Below are positions 1 through 5,351 of a stretch of DNA of 5,838 bases, in pieces. Each line of letters starts with the position of its first letter. The first letter of the stretch is position 1. This stretch comes from UBA12078 sp964573565 (GTDB lineage: Bacteria; Patescibacteriota; Dojkabacteria; SC72), in NCBI GenBank assembly GCA_964573565.1, contig CAZNJV010000032.1, positions 1 through 5,838 of the forward strand, in the 5' to 3' direction. Both the position numbers and the translations under genes were made by a program. The notes beneath the pieces are model-generated. The model had not been told where the DNA came from. It searched no databases and worked only from the letters and a program-made list of their open reading frames with translations.

Positions 1-134
1 AAATATGACCGTACACGATTGTAAAGATTAATGGCTTTACCAATATACAAAAGATTCCCCTGTTCGTCTCTGAATTTGTATACGCCCGGCTTGTGAGGAA
101 GAGTTTCTAATTTTCTTTGAATATTTGAATTCAT
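1..134 (-). CDS. uvrC: UvrC excinuclease subunit, N-terminal fragment (runs off left edge)
   Basis: The first 44 codons of a minus-strand gene are present, starting at ATG 134-132; the rest lies beyond the left edge. UvrC makes the two incisions flanking DNA damage in the UvrABC nucleotide excision repair complex. The visible part is the beginning of the GIY-YIG nuclease domain that performs the 3' incision: LPHKPGVYKF at residues 12-21 holds the GVY half (17-19), LLYIGKA at 28-34 holds the YIG half (30-32), and the family's conserved Lys33 and Arg40 follow, with the typical NRVRSYF ending. Spacing between the halves is normal. The gene begins 14 nt after the dnaE stop on the same strand, so it may be read from dnaE transcripts. 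That gap also contains an extended -10 element 5 nt before the ATG, suggesting its own nearly leaderless promoter. The family call is firm; whether the full gene is intact cannot be seen. Confidence 0.93.
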   Translation of the reverse strand, partial: MNSNIQRKLETLPHKPGVYKFRDEQGNLLYIGKAINLYNRVRSY

Positions 135-139
135 ACCTG

Positions 140-148
140 ATTATACCA
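140..148 (-). promoter_or_regulatory. Extended -10 element of uvrC, close to start codon
   Basis: On the minus strand TGG plus TATAAT (148-140) is a perfect extended -10 element, separated from the uvrC ATG by only CAGGT. It starts one base after the dnaE TAG stop (151-149). With the usual 6-8 nt from the -10 to the transcription start, RNA would begin at or within a base or two of the ATG, giving a leaderless or near-leaderless message. No -35 hexamer is evident at 16-18 bp upstream, which suits an extended -10 promoter. The AGG just before ATG is too close to act as a normal ribosome binding site. Confidence 0.5.
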
Positions 149-3100
149 CTAGAACTTCCTTAGCCACTTCTTTGTTTCCTCATTCATACCAATCTTTTTG
201 GCCAATATTGCAGTTTTTTTCTTCTCTCCATCATCGATGATAATTCTAACAGGAATATCTCCCTCTGAACGTGCAATGAAAGCTTTCAACTCTGCAATCT
301 CCGCTTCTGAATGGATAGGTCTAATTCTAAAAGTAACTCCTTCAAAGCTAGATTTGCATTTTTCTTCATCTATATATTTAGCCTTCTCTACGATAATACT
401 TTTTTCACCATCCTTAACATTTATTCTGCCTGCAATCAAAATTGGTTTGTTTTCAACTAGGGAATCTTTTAACTCCTGGTACGTTCTTGGGAAAACAATT
501 GCATCCGAGGTGGCTGTTTTATCTTCAATTGTTAGAAATGCCATTATCTCACCTTTTTTGGTAGTAATTTTTCTGATCTTGTTAACCATCACACCTAGGA
601 TAACAAGGTCATTATTCTTTTTCTCATCGAGGGATTGTCTCAACGGTATTACATTTTTGCTTTCAAAAAACTCCTGGAAAGCATCTAATGGATGGCTGGA
701 GAAATACAGACCAAGAAGTTCTTTCTCCCATGAGAGGATCTGCGTAATTGGGGTCTTTTCAATATTTGTAAGCGGGGTCATGGCTACTGTTTCGTCTTTC
801 TTTTCATCACCGTTGGAGGTAAGCGAAAAGATGTCTATCTGTCCCAATACTTGGGATTTACTTCTTGCCTTCTCCTTCTCATATATCGCAGGAAGTATCT
901 GCAACAAAGCACTTCTGTCGCCGAAGATATCCATTGTACCTGCCATAATTAGATACTCCATCGCCCTTTTAGCTACAGAGGAAAACATTCTGTGCACAAA
1001 ATCATCCAGATGCTTGAATGGACCATTCTCACATCTTTCTTTCACAATACTTTTAACGATGTCATCACCGACATTCTTTATGCCTCCCAAACCGAAGCGT
1101 ATAGAATGATCACCCTCAGCGTCAAAGTAGTATCCACTATCGTTGATACTCGGTGGCAGAACTTCAATACCCAATCGTTCACATTCTGCGAGGTCAATGA
1201 TGACACGTTCAAAATTATCAAGATCACCTTCCAGAAGAGCTGCCATGAATTCAATGGGATAATGTGCTTTCAAGAAGGCTGTCCAGTAAGCTACCGTTGC
1301 GTATGAGGCACTATGCGCTTTATTAAATCCGTAGTTTGCAAATTGTATCAATTTATCCCAAATCTTGTTCACCTTCTCTTCGTCAAAACCGTTTTCTTTT
1401 GCACCTTCCACAAATTTAGGTTTTTCAGCTTCCATTACCTCTACCTTCTTTTTACCCATTGCTCTTCTTAAGACATCTGCCTTGCCCAGAGAGTAACCTG
1501 CTATGACCTGAGCAATTTTCATAACCTGCTCCTGATACGTGATAACTCCACGGGTAATAGAGAGTACGGGTTCTAATTCGTCAAAAATATAGTCTGGTGC
1601 CTGTTTACCTTCTTTCACTGCCACATATTCGGAGATGTACTGCATAGGGCCTGGACGATAGGCGGCAAGGATATAACAGATGTCTTCCTGTGTCTCAGGT
1701 TTGAGCGCTTTGATCGTTCTTTTCATTCCCTCACTTTCCATCTGGAAGATACCTACTGTATGCCCACCCCTAATGACATCAAACGATGCTTTGTCTTTTT
1801 TATCTACCTCTGTAACATCGATATTCTCTCCTTTTGTACGTTCGATTTTCTTTATAGCAGAGCCTATGATATTTAGATTTCTCAGGCCAAGGAAGTCGAA
1901 TTTCATTAATCCCACAGGCTCGATATCAAACATCTCGTACTGAGTCATACCAATACCTCCACCGTGAGAATCCCTTTGTATCGGGCAATAGTTTACTACT
2001 TGTTCAGGAGCTACAATCATCCCACAGGCATGGGTAGATACACCACGACAAATTCCAGCTACTTTTTTAACAATATTACGAAGCTGCTGAGTTTTTTCAG
2101 AAGAGTTAATGATTTCTGCGAATTCTGGGTTATGCTCAATCATATAGTCAATATCCTTGGCATGACCAAATACGATCTCAACCATCTTAGAGAGCTTATT
2201 GGCAATATCTAGGTCTACTCCGATAACTCTTGATACATCTCGAATTGCTTGCCTGGTTTGTAATTTACTGAAAGTACCGATCTGTTTAACGTTATCAGCA
2301 CCATATTTTTTAATTGTATACTGGATCAATTCATCTCTTCTTTTATCCGCGATATCTATATCAAAATCCGGAGGACTCGGTCTTTCAGGATTCAGGAATC
2401 TTTCAAAGTAAAGCTCCCAGCCGATAGGCTCAATACTTGTAATGCCAATCGTGTAGGCGACTACGGATCCACATCCAGATCCTCTCATACCAACGACAAT
2501 TCCTTCTTGTTTACAAAATTGCACAAAATCACGAACTACTAGGAAGTAATCATTGTAACCTTTGTCTCCTATGATCTTTAATTCGTATTCCAACCTATTC
2601 TCTAGCTCTTTGGTTACTTCTCCATATTTCTCTTTAGCGCCTTCGTAGGAAAGTTTTTTAAGGTACGTACCTGTGGTTTCTCCCTCTGGCAAATCAAGAA
2701 AATGTGGCTCGACACGTCCAAATGTAACATCATATATTTCGATGGCATCGGTTATCTTTAAGGTATTCTCCAGAGCTTCTGGTATGTCTTTAAAAAGTTC
2801 CGCCATCTCTTCGGGAGTCTTTACATAGAATTCATTGGTTGGCATAGCACGTTTCTTTGGATCATCCATAGTCGTACCATCACTGATACACCAGAGAATT
2901 TCTTGGATTTCAGCATCTTCTTTATTCAGATAGTGTGCATCACAGGTTGCTACTAGCGGTAGGTTCAATTCTTTAGAGATCCTTATTAATCCTTCATCAA
3001 CCTTGTCCTGCTCCTCCATCCCATTCTTTTGGATCTCAATGTAGAAATTATCTTTAAATATCTCAGCATAATTTTTCGCAACCTCAAGTGCTTTCCCATA

Positions 3101-3547
3101 CTCATTTTTTAGGAGAGGTTGAGAGACAGGCCCCGCAAGACATGCTGATGTTGCAATTATTCCTTCTGTATACTTAGAAAGATTCTCAAAATCTATTCTT
3201 GGGCGATAGTAGAAACCATCCATATGGGCCATGGAGACGATCTTCATTAAATTCTTGTACCCTACAAGATTCTTTGCCAAAAGAATCAGATGGTAGTAGT
3301 TGTTATCTATTCCAAACTCTTTGTCTGACATCTTTCTTGGTGCGACATAGATCTCACAACCAATAATTGGTTTGAGACCTGCGTCTTTCATTGCATTCTG
3401 GAATTTGAATGCCCCATACATATTCCCATGATCCGTGATGGCACAGGCGGTCATGCCTGTTGCTTTTAATTTCTCTATCAGTGCCGGAATCCTAATGGTA
3501 GCATCCAACAAAGAATACTCTGTATGTAGGTGTAGATGAGTGAACAT
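149..3547 (-). CDS. dnaE: DNA polymerase III alpha subunit, replicative DnaE (complete, 1132 aa)
   Basis: Catalytic subunit of the replicative C-family DNA polymerase, copying DNA at the fork with the sliding clamp. The N-terminal PHP domain (about 1-210) has HLHLHTEYSLLD at 4-15, TDHGN at 38-42, Glu65, His86, Cys136 and CDAH at 202-205. All nine expected metal-binding positions look kept (H6, H8, D15, H40, E65, H86, C136, D203, H205), so PHP proofreading activity is plausible. The palm carries catalytic Asp394 and Asp396 (PPDFDIDIAD, 392-401) and Asp551 (MKFDFLGL, 548-553 region). The polymerase glycine/serine loop reads VGMRGSGCGS (352-361) rather than the usual VGPGRGSxAGS. A helix-hairpin-helix lies near 816-830, a clamp-binding motif QIDIF at 903-907, an OB fold at about 980-1058, and a C-terminal tau-binding-like region after 1068. 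There is no intein or truncation. The start at ATG 3547 lies just before the HLH motif and has a possible AAAGGGG ribosome binding site 11 nt upstream. uvrC follows after 14 nt. Confidence 0.98.
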   Translation of the reverse strand: MFTHLHLHTEYSLLDATIRIPALIEKLKATGMTACAITDHGNMYGAFKFQNAMKDAGLKPIIGCEIYVAPRKMSDKEFGIDNNYYHLILLAKNLVGYKNLMKIVSMAHMDGFYYRPRIDFENLSKYTEGIIATSACLAGPVSQPLLKNEYGKALEVAKNYAEIFKDNFYIEIQKNGMEEQDKVDEGLIRISKELNLPLVATCDAHYLNKEDAEIQEILWCISDGTTMDDPKKRAMPTNEFYVKTPEEMAELFKDIPEALENTLKITDAIEIYDVTFGRVEPHFLDLPEGETTGTYLKKLSYEGAKEKYGEVTKELENRLEYELKIIGDKGYNDYFLVVRDFVQFCKQEGIVVGMRGSGCGSVVAYTIGITSIEPIGWELYFERFLNPERPSPPDFDIDIADKRRDELIQYTIKKYGADNVKQIGTFSKLQTRQAIRDVSRVIGVDLDIANKLSKMVEIVFGHAKDIDYMIEHNPEFAEIINSSEKTQQLRNIVKKVAGICRGVSTHACGMIVAPEQVVNYCPIQRDSHGGGIGMTQYEMFDIEPVGLMKFDFLGLRNLNIIGSAIKKIERTKGENIDVTEVDKKDKASFDVIRGGHTVGIFQMESEGMKRTIKALKPETQEDICYILAAYRPGPMQYISEYVAVKEGKQAPDYIFDELEPVLSITRGVITYQEQVMKIAQVIAGYSLGKADVLRRAMGKKKVEVMEAEKPKFVEGAKENGFDEEKVNKIWDKLIQFANYGFNKAHSASYATVAYWTAFLKAHYPIEFMAALLEGDLDNFERVIIDLAECERLGIEVLPPSINDSGYYFDAEGDHSIRFGLGGIKNVGDDIVKSIVKERCENGPFKHLDDFVHRMFSSVAKRAMEYLIMAGTMDIFGDRSALLQILPAIYEKEKARSKSQVLGQIDIFSLTSNGDEKKDETVAMTPLTNIEKTPITQILSWEKELLGLYFSSHPLDAFQEFFESKNVIPLRQSLDEKKNNDLVILGVMVNKIRKITTKKGEIMAFLTIEDKTATSDAIVFPRTYQELKDSLVENKPILIAGRINVKDGEKSIIVEKAKYIDEEKCKSSFEGVTFRIRPIHSEAEIAELKAFIARSEGDIPVRIIIDDGEKKKTAILAKKIGMNEETKKWLRKF

Positions 3548-3558
3548 AACAAATATTG

Positions 3559-3565
3559 CCCCTTT
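3559..3565 (-). promoter_or_regulatory. Possible ribosome binding site of dnaE
   Basis: The minus strand reads AAAGGGG here, followed by an 11-nt spacer to the dnaE ATG at 3547. It is purine-rich but only loosely resembles the AGGAGG consensus, and the spacing is slightly long. It is the only candidate Shine-Dalgarno site found at any gene start in the window. If the TATAAC at 3573-3568 is the dnaE -10, transcription would start near 3561, inside this G-run, which would weaken its role in ribosome binding. Confidence 0.35.
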
Positions 3566-3566
3566 C

Positions 3567-3575
3567 TGTTATACT
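3567..3575 (+). promoter_or_regulatory. Extended -10 element of the lysozyme-like gene (leaderless arrangement)
   Basis: TGT plus TATACT (3567-3575) forms an extended -10 with one mismatch to TATAAT, followed by the 7-nt spacer GAATATT and the ATG at 3583. A transcription start at the usual distance would fall on or next to the A of the ATG. No Shine-Dalgarno sequence fits in the spacer. The same geometry recurs before the cupin gene at 4617, which supports both. The element overlaps the oppositely oriented dnaE -10. Confidence 0.55.
3568..3573 (-). promoter_or_regulatory. Candidate -10 element of dnaE
   Basis: On the minus strand TATAAC (3573-3568) matches the TATAAT consensus at five of six bases and lies 20 nt before the dnaE ATG. 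There is no TG extension (CAG precedes it) and no clear -35 hexamer. It would give a short leader of about 14 nt. Four of its base pairs (3570-3573, TATA) also belong to the plus-strand -10 of the divergent gene, so polymerase probably cannot occupy both promoters at once. Confidence 0.4.
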
Positions 3576-3582
3576 GAATATT

Positions 3583-4302
3583 ATGCCAGAACTAGAAGGT
3601 ATAAAAACAAAATTACTACCTATACAATCTTTAGTCAACTCCAATATTACTAGAATTGTATTTTTTGTATTAATATTCGGTGTCTACTATTTTTTTGTAT
3701 CTCCACATTTTGAGAAGATATTAATCACAGGTATAAGCAGAACTGCGCAGCACAGTTCTACACTTCAGGTTAATACCTTATCACCCGTCTTTGATATTTA
3801 CACATATACAGCAGAATATAATCTTTCATCTGATATATCAGACAATAACACCACCGGGATCTCTAGATTCATAACCATAGATCCGAGAGTTCTCGCGATG
3901 AGTAGCTTCCTAAGCGATTATCACTCTCCACTCGCTCCATATTCAAAATATATCGTAGAAACTGCAGATAGTTACGGATTGGATTGGAGATTGGTAGTTT
4001 CAATATCAGGCGTAGAATCTGCATTCGGGAATATTGTCCCAGGGGGAGATTCAAACAATGCTTGGGGATGGAGAGGTATAAATAAGAATGAGAGGGGTTG
4101 GAGCGTATTCGCTACATGGGAAGATGGTATAAAGGAGATAACCCGAGGGTTAGCAGAGGGATATGGGACTACATTAACACCAGCCGAAATTGAACCAGCA
4201 TATTGCCCTCCATGTGCGGAGGGTGGACATGCCTGGGCAAGAGGAGTTACTCGTTTTATGAGTGAGCTTGACTACTATGTAGATAATCTTGATAATAATT
4301 AA
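3583..4302 (+). CDS. Membrane-anchored lysozyme/transglycosylase-like protein (239 aa)
   Basis: Probable cell-wall hydrolase of the lysozyme-like superfamily, displayed outside the membrane. One transmembrane helix (about residues 22-40, IVFFVLIFGVYYFFV core) near the N-terminus acts as signal anchor; a polar linker of about 75 residues follows. The C-terminal domain (about 118-235) has YIVETADSYGLDWRLVVSISGVESAFG (in 123-149), where Glu145 sits where the catalytic acid of lytic transglycosylases and lysozymes is expected, then NNAWGWRG (158-165), a WEDGI helix (179-183) and WARGVTRFM (218-226). It would cleave peptidoglycan glycan strands during growth or division; substrate and exact family are inferred. 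A CPPC motif (208-211) is unusual and may form a disulfide. ATG 3583 is chosen over an in-frame TTG at 3556, because a well-formed -10 lies between them and starting at 3556 would place the promoter inside the gene. The yggT-like gene follows after 2 nt. Confidence 0.82.
   Translation: MPELEGIKTKLLPIQSLVNSNITRIVFFVLIFGVYYFFVSPHFEKILITGISRTAQHSSTLQVNTLSPVFDIYTYTAEYNLSSDISDNNTTGISRFITIDPRVLAMSSFLSDYHSPLAPYSKYIVETADSYGLDWRLVVSISGVESAFGNIVPGGDSNNAWGWRGINKNERGWSVFATWEDGIKEITRGLAEGYGTTLTPAEIEPAYCPPCAEGGHAWARGVTRFMSELDYYVDNLDNN
3739..3759 (+). repeat. Inverted repeat inside the lysozyme-like gene
   Basis: AGAACTG (3739-3745) and its exact reverse complement CAGTTCT (3753-3759) flank a 7-nt loop. 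The repeat covers codons 53-59, just downstream of the transmembrane helix codons. It has no T-run and lies within a coding region, so it is not a standard terminator. A 7-bp arm can arise by chance, and no function is assigned. Confidence 0.35.
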
Positions 4303-4304
4303 CT

Positions 4305-4592
4305 ATGCTAAAATTCATAATCAGACTAGCCTATACTGCTGTTATGCTCATAGAAGCACTGATACTCGGACGAATCGTTACAGATTTTGTAAAGGCAAAT
4401 CCAGAAAATACCATTGTCAGCTGGATAAAAACGATGAGTGATATATTTATAAAACCATTTGATGGCATCACTTCGAGCATACTGAGAATCGATCGTTTTG
4501 AAATATATTTGACCCCTATCATAGCCCTACTTTTCTTTATGATAGCGGCATTTATACTCTCTGAGTTGCTTCGATCCTTTAATAGAGAGTAA
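4305..4592 (+). CDS. YggT-family small integral membrane protein (95 aa)
   Basis: A 95-residue protein with two predicted transmembrane helices (about 4-26 and 67-89) joined by a loop of about 40 residues. The loop contains GRIVTDFVKANPEN (22-35) and MSDIFIKPFDGI (44-55), which fit the YggT pattern of an arginine at the end of helix 1, a conserved Asn-Pro and a Pro-rich 'DP.. P' turn before a short amphipathic stretch, then Asp63 ahead of helix 2. YggT proteins are widespread and often lie near division or osmotic-stress genes, but their molecular role is poorly defined. The ATG lies 2 nt after the stop of the lysozyme-like gene, with no Shine-Dalgarno sequence, so translation is probably coupled to that gene. 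A GATAAT at 4291-4296, 8 nt before the ATG, could be a weak -10 for a leaderless message. The YggT assignment rests on length, topology and motif pattern. Confidence 0.8.
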   Translation: MLKFIIRLAYTAVMLIEALILGRIVTDFVKANPENTIVSWIKTMSDIFIKPFDGITSSILRIDRFEIYLTPIIALLFFMIAAFILSELLRSFNRE

Positions 4593-4600
4593 TCCCCATA

Positions 4601-4609
4601 TGGTATAAT
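4601..4609 (+). promoter_or_regulatory. Extended -10 element of the cupin gene (leaderless arrangement)
   Basis: TGG plus TATAAT (4601-4609) is a perfect extended -10 in the 24-nt gap after the yggT-like gene. The 7-nt spacer AATTCTC leads straight to ATG 4617, so transcription should begin at or within a base of the start codon. There is no room for, and no sign of, a ribosome binding site, and no -35 hexamer at the normal distance. This is the clearest promoter in the window and means the cupin gene can be transcribed separately from the upstream pair. Confidence 0.62.
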
Positions 4610-4616
4610 AATTCTC

Positions 4617-5351
4617 ATGGCAAAAATTGATCTTAAAAAGACCTCGGGTTTCCCAATGATATATGACGGTGAAGATCTTCAAGTCAAAGATCTCTCCTTC
4701 AAAGAAAACGTTGCAGTAACCATCGATGAGATTCGCCCACAACTCTTAAACAAGGAGCTTTCCTGTCCAGAGATTTTTTACAAAAAATACAAGAAATTGG
4801 ATGTGGATCAGATTTATGCATCTAAGGGATTACAGATAAATTTTGTCGTACTCAAACCAAATCTTGCTGGTATCGAATTTGTCAAAACCAGAGCTACACG
4901 ATGCTCTAAATACGCGAGATTGATCGATATTGTATACGGTGGAGCAACAATACTCTTGCAAAGATACAAATCCCCTCGTGACAATCGCACAATAAAGATA
5001 ACAGCAAAGAGAGAACAAAAAATTATCGTACCTGCAGGATATTGCTGCACAATCATAAATACTCGTCAAAATTCCAATCTGATATATGCGGAATACACAA
5101 GTATAAATGCAAAACCAAAAGTCATGCTTGATGGGAAGAGTGGTTTAGCTTATTATGTTATTAGAAAGAATGCAAAACAGGAAATAGTCCGAAATCCATA
5201 TTACAAAATAGTTAATGAACCTGAGAAGTTGGATTGGGACAAGATAATTCTAAATTATGGAATAACACCTAAAACACCTGTTATAAAGCAAATAATAAGA
5301 AAATATGAGAAATTTGACTGGTTATTTAAAGAAAATTCTATTACTCTCTAG
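4617..5351 (+). CDS. Cupin protein related to archaeal-type glucose-6-phosphate isomerase, metal ligands altered (244 aa)
   Basis: The protein resembles the cupin class of phosphoglucose isomerases (GPI family, PF06560), which interconvert glucose-6-phosphate and fructose-6-phosphate using a bound metal. Matching parts are the N-terminal region with VTIDEIRPQLL (34-44) and CPEIFYKKY (50-58), the first cupin strand set with NFVVLKPNLAGIEFVKT (75-91), GGATILLQRY (108-117), the second cupin motif IIVPAGYCCTIIN (136-148), and a C-terminal GLAYYVIRKN...RNPYYK (176-197). The expected metal ligands are not there. By comparison with the Pyrococcus enzyme recalled from memory, KTxGHxH becomes KTRATRC (Thr94, Cys96), the active-site Glu falls at Ile103-Asp104, and the last His becomes Cys144 next to Cys143. 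Isomerase activity is therefore doubtful; a sugar-phosphate-binding or Cys-based metal role is possible. The start follows a strong -10 at 4601-4609. The 3' end overlaps the next gene by 47 nt. Confidence 0.72.
   Translation: MAKIDLKKTSGFPMIYDGEDLQVKDLSFKENVAVTIDEIRPQLLNKELSCPEIFYKKYKKLDVDQIYASKGLQINFVVLKPNLAGIEFVKTRATRCSKYARLIDIVYGGATILLQRYKSPRDNRTIKITAKREQKIIVPAGYCCTIINTRQNSNLIYAEYTSINAKPKVMLDGKSGLAYYVIRKNAKQEIVRNPYYKIVNEPEKLDWDKIILNYGITPKTPVIKQIIRKYEKFDWLFKENSITL
5279..5287 (+). promoter_or_regulatory. Possible extended -10 element for the secreted-protein gene
   Basis: TGT plus TATAAA (5279-5287) matches an extended -10 with one mismatch and lies 17 nt before ATG 5305, within the 3' end of the cupin gene. 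Transcription would begin near 5294, giving a leader of about 10 nt without a Shine-Dalgarno site. AT-rich coding sequence produces such matches by chance, so support is weaker than for the intergenic promoters. Confidence 0.25.

Noticed and set aside
198..1109. Long plus-strand open frame (about 300 codons) opposite dnaE
   Set aside because: It is antisense to firmly identified dnaE codons. The translation shows no family motifs, and the Ser/Phe/Ile-rich composition is what reverse-reading of Lys/Glu/Asp-rich coding sequence yields.
992..2411. Several shorter plus-strand open frames opposite dnaE
   Set aside because: All lie within the conserved dnaE coding region, lack a ribosome binding site or positioned -10, and show no recognisable domain.
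149..3547. Intein or split gene in dnaE
   Set aside because: The 1132-residue length, unbroken order of PHP, palm, helix-hairpin-helix and OB regions, and lack of any insertion near the active-site motifs argue against it.
3556..3582. Upstream TTG start (3556) adding nine residues to the lysozyme-like protein
   Set aside because: The extra codons would include the extended -10 element at 3567-3575, and the ATG at 3583 sits at the leaderless spacing seen again at 4617.
3739..3759. Inverted repeat considered as a transcription terminator
   Set aside because: It has no following T-run and is near the start of an intact gene, so termination here would cut off the gene's own transcript.
4331..5069. 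Minus-strand open frames opposite the yggT-like and cupin genes
   Set aside because: They are shadows of the plus-strand genes, with no motif, promoter or spacing that supports expression.
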